From: an uncultured bacterium
Lineage (GTDB): Bacteria; Cyanobacteriota; Vampirovibrionia; Gastranaerophilales; Gastranaerophilaceae
Reading direction: 5' to 3'
DNA length: 12,527 nt
Assembly: GCA_900551675.1 (NCBI GenBank)
Contig: URXH01000059.1
Coordinates: forward strand, 1 to 12,527
The notes beneath the pieces were generated by a model. The model ran no database searches. It worked only from the letters and a program-made list of their open reading frames with translations, and had not been told where the DNA came from. Below are positions 1 through 6,022 of the stretch, piece by piece (the first letter of the stretch is position 1; every line of letters begins with the position of its first letter). A program made the translations under genes and the position numbers.

Positions 1-62
1 GCAATACCTTATTATAACAGGTTTTTCGGGGGGGGGGCGATTCTCAGCTCTTCTCTATTCAT
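1..62 (-). CDS. 5' end of an unidentified leftward gene, frame broken at a C10 tract (partial)
   Basis: A minus-strand ATG at 62-60 lies 8 bases downstream of a perfect AGGAGG (71-76) and behind a TTGACA/AATAAT promoter, so a real gene almost certainly starts here. The reading begins MNREELRIAPPP and passes through a run of ten C residues on the coding strand (G at 28-37 of the given strand). With ten C the frame ends at TAA (14-12) after 16 codons. With 9 or 11 C, both other frames stay open to the window edge; the 11-C frame continues EKPVIIRYC. Either the locus is phase-variable by slipped-strand change, shown here in an OFF state, or the run is miscounted. The visible residues are too few to name a family. 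A true 16-residue peptide is possible but less likely given the strong expression signals. Confidence 0.5.
28..37. repeat. G10/C10 homopolymer tract
   Basis: Ten consecutive G residues stand on the given strand in an otherwise AT-rich region. On the minus strand they are ten C residues inside codons 9-12 of the left-edge gene. Long G/C homopolymers near the 5' end of a gene are the classic substrate of phase variation in Campylobacter, Helicobacter and Neisseria. Sequencing or assembly error is the main alternative. Confidence 0.9.
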
Positions 63-70
63 AATTTTTG

Positions 71-127
71 CCTCCTAAAAATTAAAAACTATATATTTAT
101 TATTTCTGATTTTTCGTGTTTTGTCAA
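71..127 (-). promoter_or_regulatory. Promoter and RBS of the left-edge gene
   Basis: On the minus strand a perfect -35 TTGACA (127-122) is followed by a 17-base spacer and AATAAT (104-99), five of six matches to the -10 consensus. Transcription should start near 92. A perfect AGGAGG (76-71) sits 8 bases before the ATG at 62. The promoter lies just past the stop codon of the upstream exported-protein gene (133), so the left-edge gene has its own promoter. It is the closest match to consensus in the window. Confidence 0.6.
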
Positions 128-132
128 TCATG

Positions 133-963
133 TTAGAACCAAATATTAAATTCTACTTGTTCTTTTTCAGGTGTAATTTCTATTTCTTTCCCTCTGAATG
201 CAACTCCGCAGTAGTTAAAAAATTGGGCAATTCTGTTTGATTTGTATTTTAAAATTTCAAAACCGTTAATAGAAAGCGGATTTTCTATATTAATAACCTT
301 GCCGTTTACTGTTTTTGTTTTGAATTTTTTAAAATCAATCTGGGCATTATCATAAGCCCAGCCGTTTTCGCTGACATAGTCAACAGTACCGTACACAGGG
401 GTGTCTTTTTTTATGTACAATTTTCCGTTTTTATAAACATCTTTTACTGTTTTGAATTTAATTTTGTCTCCGACTTCTATTTCGTCATAACAGGTGGAAA
501 TTTTCTGTGCCGGAGTAATTTTGACAGGAGTATCTTCTGAGTTAAAGTAGTCGCTGAAAAAGACCGTTAGCTTTGTTTTATCAGGCTTTAGTATAACTTC
601 CCCACCCCGTATTATAACCGTAGCGGGCATAATCCCGTTATCTGCAAGGTTCTGGTATTTTTTATGTTCTCCGCCTTTTACATAAATTTGACCGTTCAGA
701 ATTTTGTCAGAATTTTTATATTTAAAATTATCAATAAGTAATGATGCAGGTTCGCCTGCAAAACCGTTTGGTGTGATTTCTTTTATAATTCCAGTTATGC
801 CTTCTCCTGTCGTTGTATCTCTAAATTCAACAGTATTCCCTTCTTTTAAATATTTATCTCCTGTTGAAATTTTGTGTACAGGTGTAATTGTAACAGGGAC
901 TTCCTCTGCTAAAGAGGAAAGTCCTGTCATCAGTAAGCTTATCAAAATTAATTTTTTAAACAT
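133..963 (-). CDS. Exported protein with two tandem copies of a beta-rich module, function unknown
   Basis: The 276-residue product begins with a Sec signal peptide (MFKKLILISLLMTGLSSLAE, cleavage near LA-EE). The mature part carries an internal duplication: PVTITPVHKIST at 23-34 matches PVKITPAQKIST at 146-157. Each copy continues with a GD/GN..V/I.F strand, a G.V/I turn, a D.F or DF.KFK stretch and a NG..I/V strand (about 23-98 and 146-232). The second copy follows the 'K.GTPV.GTV....' pattern of exported barrel-like domains and resembles residues 31-115 of the protein at 9542-10216. The start codon overlaps the stop of the M48 protease gene by one base (TAATG), with GGGTGA as RBS inside that gene, so the two are translationally coupled. 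An envelope role, as partner or substrate of the protease, is inference. No catalytic motif was seen. Confidence 0.8.
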   Translation of the reverse strand: MFKKLILISLLMTGLSSLAEEVPVTITPVHKISTGDKYLKEGNTVEFRDTTTGEGITGIIKEITPNGFAGEPASLLIDNFKYKNSDKILNGQIYVKGGEHKKYQNLADNGIMPATVIIRGGEVILKPDKTKLTVFFSDYFNSEDTPVKITPAQKISTCYDEIEVGDKIKFKTVKDVYKNGKLYIKKDTPVYGTVDYVSENGWAYDNAQIDFKKFKTKTVNGKVINIENPLSINGFEILKYKSNRIAQFFNYCGVAFRGKEIEITPEKEQVEFNIWF

Positions 964-1664
964 TATAAATCACCCTGCTGTTTCATTCTGCGTTTTTTCT
1001 GTTTCAGCTGAAACTCCAGTATATCTTTTGACATTGCATATTCAAAATTTTTATATGAAGGAGTACGCGTAAGAGGCGAATTCAAATATTGCGGATATTT
1101 TACGTAAATGTATTTATACATTTCAATAAGTCTTTTTGAACCTTTCGGGTGAAGATATGTACAACCCCAATCCCAGATTGGTTCTCCGAAAATTTTATTT
1201 CCCATTGTGATTGCAGCAATCGGGTCGTAGCCGGCTTTTACCATGTAATCAATTCCGTTTAAATCTGCCTTTTGTTCGTATTTCTTTGAATTTGCTCCCA
1301 TTGCCATATATTTAATCATGCCTCCGTATGCATCAACTGAGTGAGCTATTTCATGTGCAAGTACATACGCAAGTTCATCGTCATTGTCTATATAAAGAAA
1401 TGCTCCCGAATTAATAGTTACTGTTTTATCGTAAAGATTTGCACTGGCATTTACGGATTTGTTGTTTACGACAAATATCGGCACACGTTTGGGAATTTTA
1501 TTGTCAAGCATTATTTTTTGACCTACACTTAAAACTTTTTCTTCGTCAATCCCTTTTTTCTTCCAGAAATTACCGAAATTGACCCCGCGGATTACATATA
1601 CTTCTTCTGCAAAAGCACATGTGCCGATTAATATTGTCCCGAGTAACACTAAAAATTTTTTCAT
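963..1664 (-). CDS. Exported M48-family zinc metalloprotease
   Basis: The 233-residue protein starts with a signal peptide (MKKFLVLLGTILIGTCAFAE, cleavage after AFA). The zinc motif HEIAH lies at 104-108, preceded by the typical ELAYVLA helix. The third ligand is probably E130 in YEQKADLNG, followed by AGYDP (144-148), the M48 'E..AD..G....AGYDP' signature. The TYLHPKGSKR stretch (169-178) matches the family's conserved 'T.HP....R' motif. There are no transmembrane helices beyond the signal, unlike HtpX, so it is a periplasmic type like BepA/LoiP without a TPR tail. The Cys in IGTC is not a good lipobox because T is at -1. The RBS GGGGA lies 6 bases before the ATG. It is first in an operon with the module protein downstream. 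Family assignment is strong; the substrate is unknown. Confidence 0.92.
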   Translation of the reverse strand: MKKFLVLLGTILIGTCAFAEEVYVIRGVNFGNFWKKKGIDEEKVLSVGQKIMLDNKIPKRVPIFVVNNKSVNASANLYDKTVTINSGAFLYIDNDDELAYVLAHEIAHSVDAYGGMIKYMAMGANSKKYEQKADLNGIDYMVKAGYDPIAAITMGNKIFGEPIWDWGCTYLHPKGSKRLIEMYKYIYVKYPQYLNSPLTRTPSYKNFEYAMSKDILEFQLKQKKRRMKQQGDL

Positions 1665-1695
1665 AATATTTCCCCTTTTGCTTAATTCCGCTTAA

Positions 1696-1724
1696 ATCAT
1701 ACTATATTTAATAAATTTTTGCAA
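1696..1724 (-). promoter_or_regulatory. Promoter of the M48 protease operon
   Basis: On the minus strand TTGCAA (1724-1719) and TATGAT (1701-1696) are separated by 17 bases, four and five of six consensus matches. The predicted start near 1689 leaves a 25-base leader holding the GGGGA ribosome binding site. Confidence 0.5.
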
Positions 1725-1770
1725 CCTGATGTAAAACTTTTATAAGGGAATGTATTTTTAAATATTTCAA

Positions 1771-1810
1771 TGTTATAATATCAGATAGAGAGTTTCAGAT
1801 TATTGGAGAG
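1771..1810 (+). promoter_or_regulatory. Extended -10 promoter and RBS of glmS
   Basis: TGTTATAAT (1771-1779) is a perfect extended -10 element; no good -35 is present at normal spacing. Transcription should begin near 1786, leaving a leader of about 33 bases with GGAGAG (1805-1810), 8 bases before the ATG. That leader is far too short for a glmS ribozyme, so GlcN6P-riboswitch control is not seen here. Confidence 0.55.
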
Positions 1811-1818
1811 AAAAATAT

Positions 1819-3663
1819 ATGTGCGGAATAGTCGGATATGTAGGTAACAAATCTGTTGTTGATATATTGTTAGACGGTTTGGAACAGCTGGAATACAGGG
1901 GATATGATTCTTCAGGTATTGCCGTAATGTGTGAAGAAGATATTAAAGTTTATAAAGCTGTTGGAAAACTACAGAATTTACGTGATAAATTAAAAGGTCA
2001 TGAGACTGAATTTAATAATTCAACAATGGGTATAGGTCATATAAGATGGGCAACGCATGGCGCGCCGACACTTTTGAATGCACACCCGCATACCTGTAAT
2101 TGCGGAAATCTTGTCGTAGTACATAACGGTATTATTGAAAATTACAAAGAATTACGTAAATCTCTTGAAGAGGCAGGCTGTATTTTTCGATCTCAGACAG
2201 ATACAGAAACTATTGCACATCTTGTTGCAAGAAAGTATGCCCAATGTAAAGATTTAACGGAAGCTGTCCGACTCGCATCAGAAGAAATTGAAGGTGCTTA
2301 CGCTCTTTGCGTTATGCATAACGACTGCAAAAATAAGCTAGTTATTACAAAACGCAATGCACCGCTTCTTATTGGAATCGGGGACAGTGAATATTTCGCG
2401 GCATCTGACGTGCCTGCAATTATTAAGCATACAAATAAGGCTGTTTATCTTGAAGATAACCAGATAGCAACTTTAACTCCTGAAAGCATGGATATTATTG
2501 ATGTTGAAAAAAATAAAATTTCTCCAAAAATTGAAATTCTTCCCTGGGAGCCTGTTGCGCTCAGTAAAATGGGATATAAACATTTCATGCTTAAAGAAAT
2601 TCATGAGCAGCCTGATGTTATAAGAAATATTCTTGTCGGCAGGCTTCATGCTCCTGATGAAGAAATTATTCTGAATGAAGTTAATCTCAATAAAGAAAGA
2701 CTCAGACATCTAAACCGTATTCAAATTATTGCATGCGGAACATCTTTACATGCTGCAATGGTAGGGAAATACCTCATTGAAAGTTTTTGCGGAATTGCTG
2801 TTGATGTTGAAGCCTCAAGCGAATATATTTACAGAAAAACCGTTACGGATGAGCATACACTTGTTATCGGCGTGTCTCAGTCAGGTGAAACTGCCGATAC
2901 TTTAACTGCAATTCGTCAGGCTAAAGCTAAAGGTTCCCATATTTTAATTATTACAAACAGACCTGACAGTGCAATGGCAAGAGAGGCTGACAGCCTTATC
3001 CCTGTTAATGCTGGAATTGAAGTTTCTGTTGCTGCAACAAAATCTTATATTGCTCAGCTTATGGCATTTTATCTTTTGTCTTTATATATGGCTGAGGTCA
3101 AAGATTCTATTGCATCTTCAACTCTAACATCTTTGAAAGCAGAATTAATGATTCTTCCGCAAAAAATCGAGCAAATTCTTGCGCACAAAGAAGATATTCA
3201 GACTGTTGCAAGAGCGTATGCAAATACAAAAGATTTTATTTATATCGCAAGAGGCATAAATTATCCGACAGCTCTGGAAGGGGCTTTGAAACTCAAAGAA
3301 ATAAGCTATATTAATGCAACAGGCTATCCTGCAGGAGAGTTGAAACACGGGCCTATTGCAATGCTTGATGAAACAATGCCTGTTTTATCAATTTTGATGA
3401 ACGGATCAGTTTATGACAAACTTCTTTCAAACAGCGAGGAAGCAAAGGCAAGAAACGCAAGAATGATTGCTCTGACAAATTCTAAAGATGAAAAATTGAA
3501 TGAGCTGTTTGAACATATAATAAGAGTTCCGGATGTTCAGGAATTGTTCTCGCCGATAATTGCCGTTATACCTTTGCAGTTAATAGCTTATTATATCGCG
3601 GAATTTTTAGGCAAAGATGTTGACCAGCCGAGGAACCTCGCAAAATCGGTTACGGTAGAATAG
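1819..3663 (+). CDS. glmS: Glutamine--fructose-6-phosphate aminotransferase (isomerizing)
   Basis: The enzyme converts fructose-6-phosphate and glutamine to glucosamine-6-phosphate and glutamate, the first committed step to UDP-GlcNAc for peptidoglycan and surface glycans; it acts in the cytoplasm. The 614 residues match the usual length (about 609). MCGIVGYVG supplies the Cys2 nucleophile exposed after Met removal, followed by LEYRGYDSSG, GHIRWATHG (73-81) and HNGIIENY (102-109) of the class II amidotransferase domain (1 to about 220). Two SIS sugar-isomerase domains follow, the first from about 302 (IIACGTSLHAA, then VSQSGETADT) and the second from about 472 (IARGINYPTALEGALKLKEIS). The C-terminal DQPRNLAKSVTVE is the conserved tail that closes the active site. 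It is monocistronic, divergent from the protease operon and convergent with tatD. Confidence 0.98.
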   Translation: MCGIVGYVGNKSVVDILLDGLEQLEYRGYDSSGIAVMCEEDIKVYKAVGKLQNLRDKLKGHETEFNNSTMGIGHIRWATHGAPTLLNAHPHTCNCGNLVVVHNGIIENYKELRKSLEEAGCIFRSQTDTETIAHLVARKYAQCKDLTEAVRLASEEIEGAYALCVMHNDCKNKLVITKRNAPLLIGIGDSEYFAASDVPAIIKHTNKAVYLEDNQIATLTPESMDIIDVEKNKISPKIEILPWEPVALSKMGYKHFMLKEIHEQPDVIRNILVGRLHAPDEEIILNEVNLNKERLRHLNRIQIIACGTSLHAAMVGKYLIESFCGIAVDVEASSEYIYRKTVTDEHTLVIGVSQSGETADTLTAIRQAKAKGSHILIITNRPDSAMAREADSLIPVNAGIEVSVAATKSYIAQLMAFYLLSLYMAEVKDSIASSTLTSLKAELMILPQKIEQILAHKEDIQTVARAYANTKDFIYIARGINYPTALEGALKLKEISYINATGYPAGELKHGPIAMLDETMPVLSILMNGSVYDKLLSNSEEAKARNARMIALTNSKDEKLNELFEHIIRVPDVQELFSPIIAVIPLQLIAYYIAEFLGKDVDQPRNLAKSVTVE

Positions 3664-3680
3664 AAGAGCTGTTTTTATTA

Positions 3681-3720
3681 AGCTTTTGTCATTTTGAATG
3701 CGTTTCAGAATCTTAAAGCA
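3681..3720. terminator. Weak hairpin between convergent glmS and tatD
   Basis: An 8-bp stem ATTTTGAA/TTCAGAAT (3691-3698 with 3704-3711, one G-T pair) with loop TGCGT is nested in an outer GCTTT/AAAGC pairing (3682-3686 with 3715-3719). It sits in the 77-base gap between the two converging genes, where a terminator is expected. The stem is AT-rich and the following tract is only moderately T-rich, so the call is weak. Confidence 0.3.
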
Positions 3721-3740
3721 GCCTTTATATATTTATACTT

Positions 3741-4496
3741 TTAAATGGCAAATATTTTTTCAGCGTTCAAAGTTGTAATTTTGTCAATTTCTTCAAAAGA
3801 CATTCCGCGTAGATTTGCGATTTCCTGTGCAGTGTATTTTACATAAGACGGATGGTTTTCTTTACCTCTGAACGGTACAGGTGTAAGGTAGGGGGCGTCT
3901 GTTTCAAGCAGAAGTTTATCTAATGGAACTTCTTTTGCAACTTCTTTAACTTTTACGGCATTTTTGAATGTTACAACTCCGCCTATAGCAATATACCAGC
4001 CTTCTTTAACACATTCTTTCATAAATTCTGCACTGCCAGAAAAACAGTGCATAATGATTGTAGAGTCGTTATTGTGTTCTTTTAAAATATCAAAAGTATC
4101 CTTGTGAGCTTCTCTATCGTGAATTGATACGGGTAGATTAAGCTCGTTTGCAAGTTTTATCTGCTTTACGAATATTTCTTTTTGCAAATCGTTAAAACTC
4201 TTATCCCAGTAATAATCAAGTCCTATTTCTCCGATACCGACAATTTTTTTATTTTTAGAGTACTCTCTGCTTTTTTCAGCCAGTTCATCTGTCCAGTCTT
4301 TTGCTTCTGAGGGATGTATCCCTAAAAGCCCGTAAACATTATCATATTTCTGTACAATTTCATATACTGCATCAATGTCTGAAAGCGATGCAGCAGGAAG
4401 AATTATTTTTTCAACGCCGTTATCTTCTGCTTCTTTAATAAGCTCGTCGAGCGTCAAGCCTTCAATCATATTTATATGTGAGTGTGTATCTATCAT
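3741..4496 (-). CDS. tatD: TatD-family metal-dependent DNase
   Basis: The 251-residue protein has the full TatD metal-site pattern: DTHSH at 3-7 (H5, H7), GEIGLDYYW from 89 with E90, SIHDR with H126, IMHCFSG with H150, and LLETDAPYLTP with D200. These positions almost coincide with those of E. coli TatD. The family forms a TIM barrel with two divalent metals, acts as a 3'-5' exonuclease or deoxyribonuclease, and is linked to DNA repair and fragmentation. The gene is often annotated ycfH/tatD; which paralogue this is cannot be told here. No Shine-Dalgarno sequence precedes the ATG. Instead an extended -10 box ends 6 bases before it, which suggests a leaderless transcript. It diverges from gatD across 41 bases. 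Confidence 0.95.
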   Translation of the reverse strand: MIDTHSHINMIEGLTLDELIKEAEDNGVEKIILPAASLSDIDAVYEIVQKYDNVYGLLGIHPSEAKDWTDELAEKSREYSKNKKIVGIGEIGLDYYWDKSFNDLQKEIFVKQIKLANELNLPVSIHDREAHKDTFDILKEHNNDSTIIMHCFSGSAEFMKECVKEGWYIAIGGVVTFKNAVKVKEVAKEVPLDKLLLETDAPYLTPVPFRGKENHPSYVKYTAQEIANLRGMSFEEIDKITTLNAEKIFAI

Positions 4497-4502
4497 ATAG
4501 AG

Positions 4503-4528
4503 ATTATAACATGATTATGTGCTATAAT
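4503..4528. promoter_or_regulatory. Divergent extended -10 promoters of tatD and gatD, leaderless geometry
   Basis: Leftward, TGTTATAAT (4511-4503 on the minus strand) ends 6 bases before the tatD ATG, so a start seven bases past the box falls on the A of the ATG. Rightward, TGCTATAAT (4520-4528) ends 9 bases before the gatD ATG, giving a leader of about 3 bases. Neither gene has a usable Shine-Dalgarno. Between the boxes lies ACAT-GATT-ATGT (4509-4520), so the whole element is close to symmetric. Good -35 boxes are absent on both sides, as is common with extended -10 promoters. Confidence 0.55.
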
Positions 4529-4537
4529 TAAAAGAGC

Positions 4538-5272
4538 ATGGAAGAGAAAGATTTAAAAATATCAATAGCGCATCTGTACCCGAAACTTCTAAATCTTTAC
4601 GGAGATATGGGAAATATTATTACCCTTAAAAAACGCTGTGAGTGGCGAGGTATTAAAGTTGAGTTTGAGGAAATCGGTGCCGGAGACAATATAAAGGAAC
4701 ATGATTTATATTTTATAGGAGGCGGACAGGATAAACAGCAGATTGATGTAGCTAAAGAACTTTATAAAAATAAAGATTTTTTGCAGGATGAACGTGATAA
4801 AGGTGCTGTTTTTTTAGGAATTTGCGGGGGATATCAGCTTTTCGGACATTACTATCAGCCGTTTGAAGGTGATAAACTTCCTGGTATAAGCCTTATGGAT
4901 GCTTATACTGTTGCAGGTAAAAAAAGATTTATCGGAAATGTTACCGTGGAAACTGATTTTTTGTATCCCGCAACTCTTGTTGGTTTTGAAAATCATAGCG
5001 GCTTGACTTATCTTCAAGGAGATACAAAACCGCTAGGGAAAGTAGTTGTCGGAAACGGGAATAACGGAATAGACAAAAGTGAAGGAGCAAGATATAAAAA
5101 TGTTTTCGGAACATATCTGCATGGTTCGCTTTTGCCGAAAAATCCGCATTTTGCCGATTATTTAATAGAACTTGCTTTAGAAAAACGTTGCGGAGAAAAA
5201 ATTACACTTTCAAAACTTGATGACAGTATTGAATATATGGCTCACAATTCATTGACAGGAAAGGCATATTAA
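4538..5272 (+). CDS. gatD: GatD-like class I glutamine amidotransferase (lipid II isoglutaminyl synthase subunit)
   Basis: The 244-residue protein is a CobB/CobQ-type class I amidotransferase. LGICGGYQL (94-102) holds nucleophile C96 and TYLHGSLLPKNP (192-203) holds catalytic H195; R130 in KKRFIGN fits the glutamine-binding arginine. Length and spacing closely match S. aureus GatD (C94, R128, H189). LNLYGDMGNI near the N-terminus is characteristic of this subfamily. GatD supplies ammonia to MurT, which amidates the alpha-carboxyl of D-Glu in lipid II. No MurT ligase is in the window, so the usual murT-gatD pairing is broken here; if the annotation holds, murT must lie elsewhere. The stop overlaps the start of the GtrA-like gene by one base (TAATG). 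A different CobB-like amidation role is possible but less likely. Confidence 0.85.
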   Translation: MEEKDLKISIAHLYPKLLNLYGDMGNIITLKKRCEWRGIKVEFEEIGAGDNIKEHDLYFIGGGQDKQQIDVAKELYKNKDFLQDERDKGAVFLGICGGYQLFGHYYQPFEGDKLPGISLMDAYTVAGKKRFIGNVTVETDFLYPATLVGFENHSGLTYLQGDTKPLGKVVVGNGNNGIDKSEGARYKNVFGTYLHGSLLPKNPHFADYLIELALEKRCGEKITLSKLDDSIEYMAHNSLTGKAY

Positions 5273-5697
5273 TGACGAGAGAAGCTGTAATTACTTTATA
5301 TAACAGGTGGTGTACAATTTCCGATAAAATCAGATTCCTGCTTGTAGGAGGTTGGAATGCAGCTTTTTCTTATATAATTTTTGCAGTTGCCGTAGGTCTG
5401 CTAGGACACGAAAATTACCAGATATGCGTTGCTTTGCAGTGGATAATTTCTTCGGTATTTTCATTCGTTAATCAGAAAATTTTTGTGTTCTGTACAAAAG
5501 GGCACTGGTTTAAAGAGTATTTTAAATGCTGTACAACATGGGTTGTCAGTTATGCTTTTAATGCAATTATTCTTGAAATAATCGTAAGATTTATTACCAA
5601 AAATGTTTATGCGGGGCAGCTGGTATCTATATTAATGGCATCTGTTGTTACTTATATTTTGTTTAAGTATTTTGCATTCAGACATCATAAAAAATAA
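5272..5697 (+). CDS. GtrA-family four-helix membrane protein
   Basis: The 141-residue protein has four hydrophobic segments (about 21-44, 48-72, 82-107, 113-135). It opens with RFLLVGGWNAAFSY (21-34), the typical GtrA signature, and includes FSFVNQKIFVF (63-73), the conserved end of helix 2. GtrA proteins are thought to move or help move polyprenyl-linked sugars across the membrane for O-antigen glucosylation, teichoic acid or arabinogalactan modification. The start codon overlaps the gatD stop by one base, and AGGAAAGG (5257-5264) inside gatD serves as RBS, so the two are co-translated. That link points to undecaprenyl-linked envelope chemistry, which is inference. The stop codon directly abuts that of the convergent HTH gene. 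No glycosyltransferase partner is adjacent. Confidence 0.88.
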   Translation: MTREAVITLYNRWCTISDKIRFLLVGGWNAAFSYIIFAVAVGLLGHENYQICVALQWIISSVFSFVNQKIFVFCTKGHWFKEYFKCCTTWVVSYAFNAIILEIIVRFITKNVYAGQLVSILMASVVTYILFKYFAFRHHKK

Positions 5698-5934
5698 CTA
5701 AAGTTCATGAATATCAAGTTTATATCCTAAAATTTCGCAAATTAACACCATTTCTGAAAATCTGAGTGAACCTTTTTCTATTTTGGCGCGGACGTTAAAT
5801 CTTGAGTATTCTTTTCCGCTCAAATCAGTCATTCTTCTTGCAAGTTCGGCAATTGTAATTTTATTGCGAAAAAGCAAAAGTCTTACAAGTTCGTTGATGT
5901 CTGTTTTGTAATCTATGTCAATATTTATACCCAT
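5698..5934 (-). CDS. Small XRE-like helix-turn-helix regulator
   Basis: The 78-residue protein is almost entirely one lambda-repressor-like domain. INELVRLLLFRNKITIAELARRM (13-35) gives helices 1-2. A recognition segment follows with an insertion (TDLSGKEYSRFNVRAKIEKG, 36-55), then LRFSEMVLICEILGYKLDI (57-75), the common XRE closing helices. No sensor domain is fused. The gene diverges from the prepilin gene, and the spacer holds a large inverted repeat centred between the two promoters, so it probably regulates itself and its neighbour. It has no Shine-Dalgarno; a TATAAT ends exactly 6 bases before the ATG, the same geometry as tatD. The TAG stop touches the stop of gtrA with no spacer. HTH assignment is good; role as repressor or activator is unknown. 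Confidence 0.82.
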   Translation of the reverse strand: MGINIDIDYKTDINELVRLLLFRNKITIAELARRMTDLSGKEYSRFNVRAKIEKGSLRFSEMVLICEILGYKLDIHEL

Positions 5935-5940
5935 TCTTTT

Positions 5941-5986
5941 ATTATAATTTACATGTTAATAAATAATTAACATAATAAATTATAAT
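5941..5986. promoter_or_regulatory. Palindromic divergent promoter/operator between the HTH gene and the prepilin gene
   Basis: An 11-base arm ATTATAATTTA (5941-5951) is repeated inverted at 5976-5986. Inside it, ATGTTAAT (5953-5960) and ATTAACAT (5966-5973) form a second perfect inverted repeat around AAATA. The outer arms contain the two -10 boxes: TATAAT on the minus strand (5946-5941) for the HTH gene and TATAAT (5981-5986) for the prepilin gene. The inner repeat covers both weak -35 regions, the expected place for the HTH protein to bind. A third half-site, ATGTTAA, lies at 6004-6010 next to the prepilin RBS. Confidence 0.65.
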
Positions 5987-6010
5987 TACTATTTAATTAA
6001 GTAATGTTAA

Positions 6011-6016
6011 GAGGAG
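6011..6016 (+). promoter_or_regulatory. RBS of the prepilin-like gene
   Basis: GAGGAG sits 6 bases before the ATG at 6023 and decides that start. It directly follows the ATGTTAA half-site (6004-6010), so a protein bound there would lie at the RBS, within the region transcribed from the -10 at 5981-5986. Confidence 0.6.
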
Positions 6017-6022
6017 CTGTAT

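Noticed and set aside
1014..1022. GCTGAAACT-like and other short sequences that might be repeat or attachment-site cores
   Set aside because: No second copy, integrase or tRNA gene was seen, and the length is within chance expectation.
704..1072. Rightward open frame of about 120 codons
   Set aside because: It lies antisense to the module protein and protease genes, has no RBS or family pattern, and both antisense genes have signal peptides and motifs.
1780..1818. glmS ribozyme/riboswitch before glmS
   Set aside because: The leader is only about 33 bases and shows none of the needed structure.
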